This document shows positions 1 to 7,722 of a stretch of DNA of 49,832 nt, piece after piece. Numbering within the stretch: the first letter of the stretch is position 1; every line of letters starts with the position of its first letter. A model generated the notes under the pieces. That model did not search any database. It saw nothing but the letters and a program-made list of their open reading frames with translations, and had not been told where the DNA came from. Where the stretch lies: the NCBI GenBank assembly GCA_025454925.1, contig JALONM010000022.1:1-49832 (forward strand). The letters are read 5' to 3'. The position numbers were made by a program, and so were the translations under genes. This DNA comes from Cytophagaceae bacterium (lineage in GTDB: Bacteria > Bacteroidota > Bacteroidia > Cytophagales > Cytophagaceae).

Positions 1-773
1 ACCGGTCCAACGCTGGCAATAATCGATGCACGACCTGAACCTAACAAACGAATGCCTTCTGCAATCATAAAAGATGGTAAAATGGTACTTAGCAATGCCA
101 TTAAAATGGAATAGCCATACACAGGAGCTGGAACCACCAAATCCTGTAGTGGATTTTGAACAAGAAAATGTATGCCGATGACAATGGTAGAAACAATCAT
201 GGAAATGGAAGTGTAGGTGATGGAGCCAATTTTGGGAATCAATTCGCCACTGCCAATCAGATATATGGCATACGTAAGGGCGCTCATGAAGACAAGAAAG
301 CTACCCAACCAAATTCCAGTGTTTTGTAAGTCAAGGTCTCCGGATAGATAGACCAATGCAATTCCACCATAGCAAAGCAAAAGCGAGTAGATTTCAACCC
401 GTTTGATTTTCTTTTTAAGAAAGATTGCTGAAAGAACAACTACCAGCGTGGGATACACAAATACGATGAGTCGCTCCAAACCTGCTGTAATATATTGCAG
501 GCCTGCAAAGTCAAAAGCGCTGGCCAGGTAATATCCCAAAATTCCCATCGTAATGATTTGTATCCATTCTTTTCGGGTGATGGCTTCAAACGAAGCACGG
601 TACCTGGGAAGTAGCAATATACCTGCATAAACGGGCAATGAAAAAAACATACGAAATACCAATAGGGTAGAGTAATCAACCGGATAGGCATAACACAATT
701 TTACAAAAATAGCTTTGGTTGAAAAGAGAAGCGCACCAACCAGTGCGAAAATAAATCCAGCAAATTTTTTCAT
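1..773 (-). CDS. EamA/DMT-family transporter (3' end missing at window edge)
   Basis: Reading from an ATG at 773 toward position 1 gives 257 residues without a stop. The first residues are MKKFAGFIFALVGALLFSTK, followed by long hydrophobic stretches alternating with short polar loops. This is the pattern of the drug/metabolite transporter superfamily (EamA repeats, normally 10 membrane helices in about 290-300 residues). The first EamA repeat and most of the second are visible, including the typical GLQYITAGLERL and GIRLLGSGRASIIASVGP stretches. The last 35-45 residues should lie outside the window. The substrate cannot be told from sequence; family members export amino acids, nucleosides or other metabolites across the inner membrane. 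The gene is separated from the upstream truncated nuclease gene by a hairpin terminator. No clear promoter box was found ahead of it. Confidence 0.85.
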   Translation of the reverse strand, partial: MKKFAGFIFALVGALLFSTKAIFVKLCYAYPVDYSTLLVFRMFFSLPVYAGILLLPRYRASFEAITRKEWIQIITMGILGYYLASAFDFAGLQYITAGLERLIVFVYPTLVVVLSAIFLKKKIKRVEIYSLLLCYGGIALVYLSGDLDLQNTGIWLGSFLVFMSALTYAIYLIGSGELIPKIGSITYTSISMIVSTIVIGIHFLVQNPLQDLVVPAPVYGYSILMALLSTILPSFMIAEGIRLLGSGRASIIASVGP

Positions 774-846
774 GAAATGGTATGTTCAATAAATATGCGT
801 AACCTAAATCCTCTTCCTTGCACAAAAGGGAAGGGGGTAAAACAAA

Positions 847-868
847 AAGTCCCGCAAGGGCGGGACTT
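847..868 (-). terminator. Rho-independent terminator
   Basis: A perfect 9-bp stem (AAGTCCCGC / GCGGGACTT) with a 4-base loop is followed, on the minus strand, by TTTGTTTT. It ends transcription coming from the truncated nuclease gene and insulates the EamA gene. Confidence 0.75.
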
Positions 869-1109
869 CAATGAAAGTATTTGTACTAATACAATTATTG
901 CAACGCCCGCCATCGCTTAACCGGAGCTAGCGGTAGCCAGGATGCTTTGCTTGTAGTTGTAGTATTTAGTTGTTTCATCTGTAAATACGGATAGAGTATA
1001 CTAGTGATACATTGTAATCTATCGAAGTTCAAAAGTACGGAATAGCTCTGAGAATAAAAATTTTTTGTAATGTATAATTTCACAGCATTCACATCGTATC
1101 CCGGCGCTT
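869..1109. other. Intergenic stretch, no gene seen
   Basis: Together with 774-846 this makes a gap of about 340 bases between the transporter and the truncated nuclease gene. A 74-codon minus-strand frame here shows no family features and is not in frame with the nuclease gene. It may be a scrambled remnant of the missing 3' half of that gene, but I could not recognise such residues. Confidence 0.4.
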
Positions 1110-1589
1110 CTACAACCAAACTAGATATTCAAGTTTAACCAACCGAGTGTTTAGGTATTCAAGGTGCGCACATCTTGTTCCTTTATCTGTTTTATCTTCT
1201 TCAAATATAAAATCCAGTATGGCAATGGTATATATGGCCTTCAGCTCGAAATCCCAATCTGCTCGTTTGGCCTGCTCACGAATGGGGAATGTGGCATAAT
1301 ACAGAGCCCGGTCTTTGAAAAAGTTCTGTTTTGATTTTTGAAGTTCTACAATAAATTTTTCACCACGTTCATTTTCACAATACAAATCAAAAATAGCTTT
1401 TCTATCTAATTCTGTTGTGCCTAAGTGCTCTGATTTAAGGTAGGTGATTTCTTTGATTTCGCCTTGCTCTTCTTTTAACAATTCATTTAAGAAATCAAGC
1501 AGAATATCCTTGTTGATTTCTTCCCCAAAAAGTTTTTTGAACCCGTAATCGGTAAATGGATTTATATATTTTTCAACGAATTCGGACAT
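1110..1589 (-). pseudogene. Truncated Rpn-family / PD-(D/E)XK nuclease (transposase-like) gene
   Basis: The product begins MSEFVEKYINPFTDYGFKKL, the hallmark N-terminus of the Rpn / PD-(D/E)XK nuclease family common in Bacteroidota. Full-length members have about 290-310 residues. The nuclease core is visible: the acidic residue of RKAIFDLYC and the later FIVELQKSK, where E and K fit the (D/E)XK part. The frame loses resemblance to the family after about residue 135 (DFIFEEDK) and stops at 159 residues, so the C-terminal half is missing. Family members act as recombination-promoting nucleases and are often seen decayed. I start at the second Met (1589), because an in-frame ATG at 1595 adds only two residues. 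It might still make a short nuclease, but a broken gene is more likely. Confidence 0.7.
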
Positions 1590-1726
1590 ATACAAATATA
1601 CAAAAGGAAAATAACGTTTGAAACCTTGCAGTATTGGCCATCAGATTGACTTTCTTCCATTGGAAATTTCGTTGGGGAGTTTGAATGAATTGAATTTGGC
1701 CGGCTTATCCGGCTATCGCTACAAGG

Positions 1727-1751
1727 CCCCGCATAAATGCGGGGGCTTTTT
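1727..1751 (+). terminator. Orphan plus-strand hairpin with U-tract
   Basis: CCCCGCAT-AA-ATGCGGGG forms a perfect 8-bp stem followed by GCTTTTT on the plus strand. No plus-strand gene lies directly upstream, so it may be the tail of a lost gene or a dispersed repeat. Confidence 0.5.
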
Positions 1752-1808
1752 GCTCTATCCGGGCCGGAGGGAGCATCGTATCTTACAAAGTTGGATAAAT
1801 GGCCAATG

Positions 1809-1835
1809 AAAAAGGCCCTTCCTTTGGGAGGGCCT
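1809..1835 (-). terminator. Terminator of ettA
   Basis: A 10-bp stem with one G-T wobble (AGGCCCTTCC / GGGAGGGCCT) and a 3-base loop sits about 90 bases past the ettA stop. On the minus strand it is followed by TTTTTC. Confidence 0.7.
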
Positions 1836-1922
1836 CTTCATGTGGCTTATGTTGAGAAAAGTTAAATGTGATTTCTCAAAAGAAAATTCCAATGAAATCT
1901 TCGTAAGCAAAAATGAAAAAAA

Positions 1923-3593
1923 TTATTCAACTAGCTTTTTGTAGCGTATGCGCTTAGGTTCGATTTCGCCAATTCGTTTCTTACGATTCTCTTCGTAATC
2001 GCTGTAGTTACCTTCAAACCAATATACCTGGGAGTCTCCTTCAAAAGCCAGGATGTGTGTGGCTACGCGATCGAGGAACCAGCGGTCGTGGGAAATAATA
2101 ACGGCACAGCCTCCAAAATTCTCCAAGGCCTCTTCGAGCGCGCGCAAAGTATTTACATCCAGATCGTTGGTAGGTTCATCGAGCAACAACAAATTGGCGC
2201 CCATTTTCAAGGTTATGGCAAGGTGCGCCCGGTTACGCTCTCCTCCGGAAAGTTGCCCCATTTTCTTTTCCTGGTCTGAACCAGCAAAATTAAACTTGCT
2301 CACATACGCACGCGAGTTCACCTGCTTGCCAGCCATCATCATGTTTTCAAGTCCGCCTGAAATCGTTTCAAAAACAGACTTGTCAGGATCCAGGTTGGTA
2401 TGTTCCTGGTCGAGGTATCCAATCACTACCGTTTCTCCCACTTCAAACGAGCCAGCATCAGGTTTGTCCAGTCCTGTGATTAATTTGAATAAAGTAGTTT
2501 TACCAGCTCCGTTGGGTCCGATAATACCTACGATGCCACCCTGAGGTAATGCAAACGATAAATTTTCATACAGAAGTTTATCGCCAAAAGCTTTCGATAC
2601 CCCTTTGCATTCAATTACCTTGGTTCCCAACCGAGGTCCGGGAGGGATGAATAGTTCAAGTTTATCTTCTTTCTGCTTTGTTTCTTCACCCAATAATTTT
2701 TCGTACGAAGCAATACGGGCCTTGGATTTAGCCTGTCTTGCTTTGGGTGCCATGCGCACCCATTCCAGCTCACGCTGCAATGTTTTTTGTCTTTTGGATT
2801 CCGTTTTTTCTTCCTGAGATAAACGATTTTGTTTTTGTTCCAACCAAGAAGAGTAATTTCCTTTCCATGGAATTCCCTCGCCACGGTCGAGTTCCAGAAT
2901 CCAACCGGCAACATTGTCAAGGAAGTATCGGTCGTGCGTTACTGCAATTACGGTTCCTTTGTATTGTTTCAGGTGTTGTTCCAGCCAATGCACCGATTCA
3001 GCATCCAAGTGGTTGGTAGGTTCATCGAGCAACAAAACATCCGGCTCTTGCAAGAGCAAACGGCAAAGCGCCACACGACGTTTTTCACCTCCGGATAGGT
3101 TAGCAATTTTGGATTCCGAGGGAGGACAACGCAAGGCATCCATGGCTCTGTCCAGCTTGGTATCTAATTCCCAGGCGTTCACATGATCCAATTTTTCCTG
3201 CACAGTGCCTTGTCGTTCGATGAGTTTATTCATTTCATCGTCGCTCATCGGCTCGGCAAACTTCATGTTTATCTCTTCAAATTCTTTAAGAAGATTCACC
3301 ACTTCCTGAACTCCCTCTTCTACAATTTCGCGAACTGTTTTCTCTGGATCCAGCTTGGGCTCCTGCTCCAATAATCCGATGGTGTATCCTCCCGAAAAGG
3401 CAATATCTCCAATGTAGTCTTTGTCTACACCGGCAATAATCCTAAGCAAGGTACTTTTTCCTGATCCATTCAATCCTAGCACTCCAATCTTGGCACCGTA
3501 AAAGAAGGACAGGTAAATATCTTTAATAATGGTTTTTTTAGGCGGAATGACTTTACTCACGCCCGACATGGAAAAAATAATGGTTTCGCTCAT
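1923..3593 (-). CDS. ettA: Energy-dependent translational throttle protein EttA (ABC-F ATPase)
   Basis: A 556-residue soluble protein with two ABC cassettes and no membrane segments, the length and layout of EttA. The first Walker A (GLNGSGKST) is at residues 40-48, followed by the signature LSGGEKRRV and Walker B LLLDEPTNHLDAESVHWLE. The second half has GPNGAGKTT, LSGGERNR and LLLDEPTNDLDVNTLRALEE. The DAESVHWLE and DVNTLRALEE stretches after the Walker B motifs are characteristic of EttA among ABC-F proteins. A charged linker (EEKTESKRQKTLQRELEW) between the cassettes matches the P-site tRNA interaction motif. EttA binds the ribosomal E site and gates the step into elongation according to ATP/ADP. 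It stands alone between its own -7 box and terminator. The name is firm from these motifs. Confidence 0.95.
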   Translation of the reverse strand: MSETIIFSMSGVSKVIPPKKTIIKDIYLSFFYGAKIGVLGLNGSGKSTLLRIIAGVDKDYIGDIAFSGGYTIGLLEQEPKLDPEKTVREIVEEGVQEVVNLLKEFEEINMKFAEPMSDDEMNKLIERQGTVQEKLDHVNAWELDTKLDRAMDALRCPPSESKIANLSGGEKRRVALCRLLLQEPDVLLLDEPTNHLDAESVHWLEQHLKQYKGTVIAVTHDRYFLDNVAGWILELDRGEGIPWKGNYSSWLEQKQNRLSQEEKTESKRQKTLQRELEWVRMAPKARQAKSKARIASYEKLLGEETKQKEDKLELFIPPGPRLGTKVIECKGVSKAFGDKLLYENLSFALPQGGIVGIIGPNGAGKTTLFKLITGLDKPDAGSFEVGETVVIGYLDQEHTNLDPDKSVFETISGGLENMMMAGKQVNSRAYVSKFNFAGSDQEKKMGQLSGGERNRAHLAITLKMGANLLLLDEPTNDLDVNTLRALEEALENFGGCAVIISHDRWFLDRVATHILAFEGDSQVYWFEGNYSDYEENRKKRIGEIEPKRIRYKKLVE

Positions 3594-3622
3594 AGATCGG
3601 AATACTTAAGGTATTGGGAGGG

Positions 3623-3630
3623 CAAATATA
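3623..3630 (-). promoter_or_regulatory. Bacteroidota -7 box of ettA
   Basis: On the minus strand this reads TATATTTG, an exact TAnnTTTG match, placed so that the leader to the ettA ATG (3593) would be about 25 bases. No clear TTTG -33 element is at the expected distance. Confidence 0.5.
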
Positions 3631-3654
3631 CGCATTTGAGCCAAGATATTGCTA

Positions 3655-3666
3655 GCCCAATTGGGC
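3655..3666. promoter_or_regulatory. 12-bp perfect palindrome upstream of the ettA -7 box
   Basis: GCCCAATTGGGC is a perfect palindrome about 25 bases upstream of the ettA -7 box. It is a possible dimeric-regulator site. There is no other support. Confidence 0.2.
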
Positions 3667-3864
3667 AAAAGACCTAGGTTGCGCAAGGTAAAAGCCCTCA
3701 GGTCTCCCGTCTTCCCTACATTGGATGTATTGAAACAAGAACAGGGCAGTGGTTGTCAAGTTTTGCCTTTTGCTCGAAAGTATGCGATGGTTTGGAGAAT
3801 AGAGGCTCACAATCCGTAGCTTCCCGTTTATTTTTCCACATTTCGGAAACTTTCAAAAGGAGAA

Positions 3865-3894
3865 TTTGTATAAAGAGATAAATTTTTATTTTTG
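3865..3894 (+). promoter_or_regulatory. Promoter of the DUF2795-ABC ATPase operon
   Basis: TTTG (3865-3868), an 18-base spacer and TATTTTTG (3887-3894) exactly match the Bacteroidota -33/-7 pattern. The predicted transcript starts near 3900, which rules out upstream in-frame ATGs and supports the start at 3920. Confidence 0.75.
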
Positions 3895-3919
3895 CGGAAA
3901 ATATAAAGCTGACAAAGCT

Positions 3920-4141
3920 ATGTACTGGACACTTGAACTTGCTTCGTTTCTCGAAGATGCCCCTTGGCCAGCCACCAAGGAAGAGCTAATTGACTTTGCC
4001 GTTAGAACCGGGGCTCCCATGGAGGTTGTTGAAAACCTTCAGGAACTCGAAGACGATGGGCAACCTTACGAAAGCATTGAAGAGATTTGGCCTGATTATC
4101 CGACTAAGGATGATTTCTTCTTCAATGAAGATGAATATTAA
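3920..4141 (+). CDS. DUF2795 domain-containing protein
   Basis: A 73-residue acidic protein beginning MYWTLELASFLEDAPWPATK. The core (PWPATKEELIDFAVRTGAPMEVVENL) matches the DUF2795 fold, in which a small helical domain carries a conserved P-A-T/S-K-x-E-L motif. The C-terminus is strongly acidic (KDDFFFNEDEY). No enzymatic function is known for the family. An in-frame ATG at 3866 lies inside the promoter, so 3920 is the better start. The stop codon shares one base with the start of the ABC ATPase gene (TAATG), so the two are probably translationally coupled. The same arrangement in related genomes would suggest a functional link; from this window alone that is inference. Confidence 0.85.
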   Translation: MYWTLELASFLEDAPWPATKEELIDFAVRTGAPMEVVENLQELEDDGQPYESIEEIWPDYPTKDDFFFNEDEY

Positions 4142-4812
4142 TGCCAGTGACCGGCTTGGAACTCAGGGTAAATTTTCCGGAGCAGCAATTGGCACCGGGA
4201 CTTTCACTTAAAGAAATTCAATTACACCTGCAGGCTACTCAATTCATGGCCCTTGTAGGTCGAAATGGCGCTGGTAAGTCCACTTTATTAAAAGCAATGA
4301 CCGGTCTCCTCCCTATCAGGGGGGAGATTTTTTTTTCGGCACCCCATGCCTTTCTTCCTCAGCATATGCCTGTTCCCTGGGCACTGCGCGCGCGCGATAT
4401 CGTAGCGATGGCCTGGAGCAATCCCAACGATTGGCAATCCGCAGAGGCTGCCAACGCCGCAGAAGATGTCCTTCATTCCTGGGGCTTATCGAATCTAGCT
4501 TTAAAAGAGTTTCATGTCTTATCCGGCGGTGAACGTCAATTGGTTTGGTTGGCACAAATAGAATTTCAGCAGTCTCCTATTGTCCTGTTGGATGAGCCTA
4601 CGCAGCACCTTGATGTATTTTATAGAAAGAAAGTATTTGATTGGATGGATGCTCAGGTACAATCGGGAAAAATTGTGGTTTGTGTTACACATGAAATTGA
4701 ATACCTGAAAAAAATGAAGGGTACTGTGCTTAATCTTTCTGATCCTAACCCACAACTTCAAGCACTTGAGCCCGCAATGGTGAATCAAATTATTACGCAG
4801 CTGGAATCCTGA
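4141..4812 (+). CDS. ABC transporter ATP-binding protein (siderophore/cobalamin-importer type)
   Basis: A 223-residue single ABC cassette. Walker A GRNGAGKST is at 40-48, the signature LSGGERQ at 127-133, Walker B IVLLDEPTQHLD at 147-158 and the H-loop His at 184. The sequence around Walker A, and Gln-His before the Asp of the D-loop, resemble FepC/BtuD-type ATPases of metal-chelate importers. No permease or binding-protein gene is nearby, so it either serves a permease encoded elsewhere or has another role. Its start overlaps the DUF2795 stop by one base. Only 14 bases separate its stop from the convergent ispD stop, and I see no hairpin there. Substrate is unknown. Confidence 0.85.
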   Translation: MPVTGLELRVNFPEQQLAPGLSLKEIQLHLQATQFMALVGRNGAGKSTLLKAMTGLLPIRGEIFFSAPHAFLPQHMPVPWALRARDIVAMAWSNPNDWQSAEAANAAEDVLHSWGLSNLALKEFHVLSGGERQLVWLAQIEFQQSPIVLLDEPTQHLDVFYRKKVFDWMDAQVQSGKIVVCVTHEIEYLKKMKGTVLNLSDPNPQLQALEPAMVNQIITQLES

Positions 4813-4826
4813 GGGGTATTGAATTT

Positions 4827-5495
4827 TCAGGTTAGAAGAATTTCGGCCAGTTTCAAATCTTCGGGAGTAGTAATTTTTAGATTGGAATAGGATCCTTCAA
4901 TCAAGTGAATGGGAAAGCCTGCATGCTCAGCTACACTGGCATCATCCGTAAAAAATGGAAGTTCTTCGGTTTTAAATGAAGTTAGAATCTGACTCAATAA
5001 AAAGGTTTGCGGAGTTTGAATAATACGTACCAGAGCGCGATCCAGCGCTTTATTACCACTCAATTCACATAATCTAACCGAATCTTTTGAGGCCACACTC
5101 GTAATGGCGTTTCCATATTTCAGCGCCGCGTCAAAGGAATTCAGAATTATAGAAGCAGCAATCAGAGGACGAACTCCATCGTGAATGGCCACTACACTTT
5201 CCTTCGAAGCATCAGAGATTGAAAGTAAACCCTTACGCACCGATTGAAAACGACTAGCTCCTCCTTCAATGATAGTATGTGGAATGGAAATGTGGTGCTG
5301 GGAGCAAAGCTCTTTCCAAGGTTGGATTTGAGCAGAAGGTAAAACAAGGCGAATGTCAATGGAGGCATCCGCCTTGTAAAATTGTTCTAGTGTATGGGCC
5401 AGTACAGGCTTACCTTGCAGGAGAAGAAACTGCTTGGGAATTTCACTTCCGAAGCGGGTTCCGCTTCCTCCGGCTACTATAACGGCGTACCGCAT
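4827..5495 (-). CDS. ispD: 2-C-methyl-D-erythritol 4-phosphate cytidylyltransferase
   Basis: A 222-residue protein, close to the usual 225-235. The nucleotide-binding loop VAGGSGTRFGSEIPKQF near residues 7-23 carries the catalytic Arg and Lys, and VAIHDGVRPL, TDDASVAE and a C-terminal NLKITTPEDL all match IspD. It transfers CMP from CTP to methylerythritol phosphate, the third step of the non-mevalonate isoprenoid pathway in the cytoplasm. It lies nine bases downstream of queA on the same strand and is probably read from the queA promoter. Confidence 0.95.
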   Translation of the reverse strand: MRYAVIVAGGSGTRFGSEIPKQFLLLQGKPVLAHTLEQFYKADASIDIRLVLPSAQIQPWKELCSQHHISIPHTIIEGGASRFQSVRKGLLSISDASKESVVAIHDGVRPLIAASIILNSFDAALKYGNAITSVASKDSVRLCELSGNKALDRALVRIIQTPQTFLLSQILTSFKTEELPFFTDDASVAEHAGFPIHLIEGSYSNLKITTPEDLKLAEILLT

Positions 5496-5504
5496 GATGG
5501 GATA

Positions 5505-6551
5505 TTACAAAATCAACATACAATCGCCATACGAGTAAAAGCGATATTTTTCTTTGATGGCTTGTTTGTATGCTTTCATTACCAAATCGTATCCTCCAAA
5601 CGCAGCAGTCATCATGAGCAAAGTAGATTCAGGCATGTGGAAGTTGGTAAGCAAAGAATTTCCAATTTTGAATTCATAAGGAGGAAAAATAAATTTATCC
5701 GTCCAGCCTTCGTATTGTTTTAATCTTCCATTGGCTGTCACTGCGGATTCAATAGAGCGCATGGAGGTAGTACCAATGGCACAAACTTTCTTTTTGCTGT
5801 CCAGGGCTTTATTTACACGTTCGGCAGTTTCCTTATGGATGATGAAATTCTCTGAATCCATTTTATGTTTGGTAAGATCTTCTACATCCACTGCACGGAA
5901 CGTTCCTAAGCCAACATGAAGCGTAATAGGCTTTATATCTACTCCTTTAATTTCCAAACGTTTGATAACTTGTTTGGTAAAATGTAAACCTGCAGTTGGA
6001 GCAGCTACCGCGCCCACATGCTCAGCAAAAATGGTTTGGTAACGCTCCCTGTCAGAAGGTTCTGCCTTCCGCTTAATGTATTTTGGAAGAGGTGTTTCTC
6101 CAAGAGAATCAATGGTTTTGTAAAAAGTCTCATCAGCCGGATCCACCAAGAAACGTATGGTTCTTCCGCGCGAGGTAGTATTGTCTACTACTTCGGCCAC
6201 CAGATCGCCGTTTCCGAAGTATAATTTATTGCCAACGCGTATTTTACGGGCGGGGTCAACCAAAACGTCCCAAAGATGCAGTTCCTGGTTTAGTTCACGA
6301 AGAAGAAAAACTTCAATCTTCGCACCAGTTTTCTCTTTATTTCCGTATAGTCGGGCAGGAAATACCTTGGTATTGTTCATGACCATCACATCCCCTTCGT
6401 CAAAATAATCGACGATGTCTTTGAAAATTCGGGATTCAATAGTGCCTGTTGCCCTGTCCAGAACCATCATCTTGGATTCATCACGATTGGTGGTAGGATA
6501 AAGGGAAACAAGTTCTTGAGGAAGTGCAAATTTAAATTCGGATAGTTTCAT
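5505..6551 (-). CDS. queA: S-adenosylmethionine:tRNA ribosyltransferase-isomerase
   Basis: A 348-residue protein of normal QueA length. Diagnostic stretches are [75 protein letters not shown] and [13 protein letters not shown]. QueA transfers and isomerises the ribosyl group of SAM onto preQ1-modified tRNA to make epoxyqueuosine, in the cytoplasm. A well-formed promoter precedes it with a leader of about 30 bases. The next gene is ispD, so a tRNA-modification gene and an isoprenoid gene share an operon. Confidence 0.95.
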   Translation of the reverse strand: MKLSEFKFALPQELVSLYPTTNRDESKMMVLDRATGTIESRIFKDIVDYFDEGDVMVMNNTKVFPARLYGNKEKTGAKIEVFLLRELNQELHLWDVLVDPARKIRVGNKLYFGNGDLVAEVVDNTTSRGRTIRFLVDPADETFYKTIDSLGETPLPKYIKRKAEPSDRERYQTIFAEHVGAVAAPTAGLHFTKQVIKRLEIKGVDIKPITLHVGLGTFRAVDVEDLTKHKMDSENFIIHKETAERVNKALDSKKKVCAIGTTSMRSIESAVTANGRLKQYEGWTDKFIFPPYEFKIGNSLLTNFHMPESTLLMMTAAFGGYDLVMKAYKQAIKEKYRFYSYGDCMLIL

Positions 6552-6588
6552 ATGGGTCTAATATTACGGTATTATCCAGTTAGGGACG

Positions 6589-6618
6589 CAAATCTAATAA
6601 AAGCAAGTGGAATACAAA
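6589..6618 (-). promoter_or_regulatory. Promoter of queA-ispD
   Basis: On the minus strand, TTTG (6618-6615), an 18-base spacer and TAGATTTG (6596-6589) match the Bacteroidota -33/-7 consensus at both elements. The predicted start of transcription is near 6582. Confidence 0.8.
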
Positions 6619-6711
6619 GTGATTTTTTTTTACTATTTTATTACAATTGAATCAACGGGTAAGGTGTTTTAAATTGGTTTTTGCTAATTTTACAAACTAA
6701 ATACAAGTTAC

Positions 6712-7122
6712 ATGGACCAATATTTTTTTGAAACGGTATTATTAGTTGATGATAACGATACTGATAATTTCATTCATAAAAGAATTATTGAATTAGATGG
6801 TTTTTCGAAAAATGTAATTGTTAAAAATAGCGGTAAGAGTGCACTGGAATTCTTGGAAGAATATAAAGACAATGCAGAGCGGTTGCCTAATTTAATTTTT
6901 CTGGATATCAACATGCCTGTGGTGGATGGGTTTGTTTTTCTTTTTGAATTCGACTCCTTTCCAGACGATTTGAAAAACCGTTGTAAAATTGTTATTCTGT
7001 CGAGTTCTGATAATAAAAAAGATATTGATAGAATTGTCGATAATGAAAGTGTGATCCATTTCATTACCAAGCCTTTGTCTAAAGAAGCTTTAGTTGAGCT
7101 AAGGACAAAAATTAAATCCTGA
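6712..7122 (+). CDS. Stand-alone CheY-like response regulator
   Basis: A 136-residue single receiver domain. The acidic pair is D13-D14 (LLVDDNDTD), the phosphoacceptor D65 (LIFLDINMP), the switch Ser near 97-99 (VILSSSDN) and the conserved Lys K120 (FITKPLS). There is no output domain, so it must act through a partner protein, as CheY or Spo0F do. The DNDTDNFIHKRI start is typical of Bacteroidota receivers paired with histidine kinases encoded elsewhere. No kinase gene lies in this window. It is divergent from queA and precedes a small secreted-protein gene by 52 bases, with no clear promoter between them, so co-transcription is possible. Confidence 0.9.
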   Translation: MDQYFFETVLLVDDNDTDNFIHKRIIELDGFSKNVIVKNSGKSALEFLEEYKDNAERLPNLIFLDINMPVVDGFVFLFEFDSFPDDLKNRCKIVILSSSDNKKDIDRIVDNESVIHFITKPLSKEALVELRTKIKS

Positions 7123-7174
7123 AACATTTTTTTGTATTCATTCGTATACCACTCTACATCATTTTCCATGCGAA

Positions 7175-7600
7175 ATGAATAGAGGGTTTATCATATTTTT
7201 ATTGATGCTTGCTTCCTTAGTGAAAGCACAGTCGTTTGATTTCAATTTACTACATTCTGAAAGTGGAAAACGTTGGGTACCCAAAGTGGGGCCGGATGAG
7301 AACAGAGGTAGAAAAGAAGATTACGATGACTCGTTTATTTTTTACTCAAACGGAAAAATTGAGATTGACTTAGGCGCTGAAAAATCACAGATTTCTTCAG
7401 GGGCTAACAACGAGGACAAACCTTCTGGAAGAAGCGTCTGGACTGTTTCCGAGCGTACTATGAAGTGGGTTATTTATGTCAATGGTCAGGAGCGTGTATA
7501 TTATGCTGAATTAATTTATTTACGCGCTGACCGCATGCTGCTCTCTTTGCAGGAACCAGGAAACGAATTAAGACGTAACATTACGTTTGTTACGCAGTAA
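7175..7600 (+). CDS. Small secreted protein, lipocalin-like pattern
   Basis: A 141-residue protein with a signal peptide (MNRGFIIFLLMLASLVKAQ, cleavage expected after residue 19). The mature part has an early Trp (KRWVPK), then YDDSFIFYSNGKIEI, a SVWTVSE stretch, and strands ending in LIYLRADRMLLSL. A leading W, an acidic FxxNG turn, a central W and closing hydrophobic strands fit the small periplasmic lipocalin-like proteins of Bacteroidota. I do not recognise a named family. There are no cysteines for disulfides in the mature part. Function unknown. Confidence 0.7.
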   Translation: MNRGFIIFLLMLASLVKAQSFDFNLLHSESGKRWVPKVGPDENRGRKEDYDDSFIFYSNGKIEIDLGAEKSQISSGANNEDKPSGRSVWTVSERTMKWVIYVNGQERVYYAELIYLRADRMLLSLQEPGNELRRNITFVTQ

Positions 7601-7624
7601 ATTATCTCCATAAAAATCCTAATG

Positions 7625-7632
7625 TAGTTTTG
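7625..7632 (+). promoter_or_regulatory. Possible -7 box of the first giant gene
   Basis: TAGTTTTG is an exact TAnnTTTG match about 90 bases upstream of the preferred start codon. No TTTG element is at the right distance, so support is partial. Confidence 0.35.
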
Positions 7633-7722
7633 TTGATATTTTTTATCACTTTTTTGAAGTGAATCCTCAAACTATTTAATCCGGTCTACGTAAAAATGAA
7701 TATAACCATAGGTGTGTGTGCT

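Larger units (their letters stand above)
1590..1922. other. Intergenic stretch with hairpins
   Basis: This 330-base gap between the truncated nuclease gene and ettA holds no credible gene. It contains a small hairpin (GCCGG-CTTAT-CCGGC, near 1700-1715), a plus-strand terminator and a minus-strand terminator, each listed separately. Confidence 0.5.

Noticed and set aside
1593-1600. TATATTTG box just ahead of the truncated nuclease gene
   Set aside because: An exact -7 match, but transcription would begin at or after the start codon, so it is not a convincing promoter for this gene.
1618-1809. 63-codon plus-strand frame between the nuclease gene and ettA
   Set aside because: It spans a terminator hairpin and shows no family features.
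2053-3374. Several plus-strand frames opposite ettA
   Set aside because: They are antisense shadows of a clearly coding gene, with no start signals or family likeness.
6774-7169. 131-codon minus-strand frame opposite the response regulator
   Set aside because: The receiver-domain gene on the plus strand explains the open frame; the antisense product has no recognisable features.
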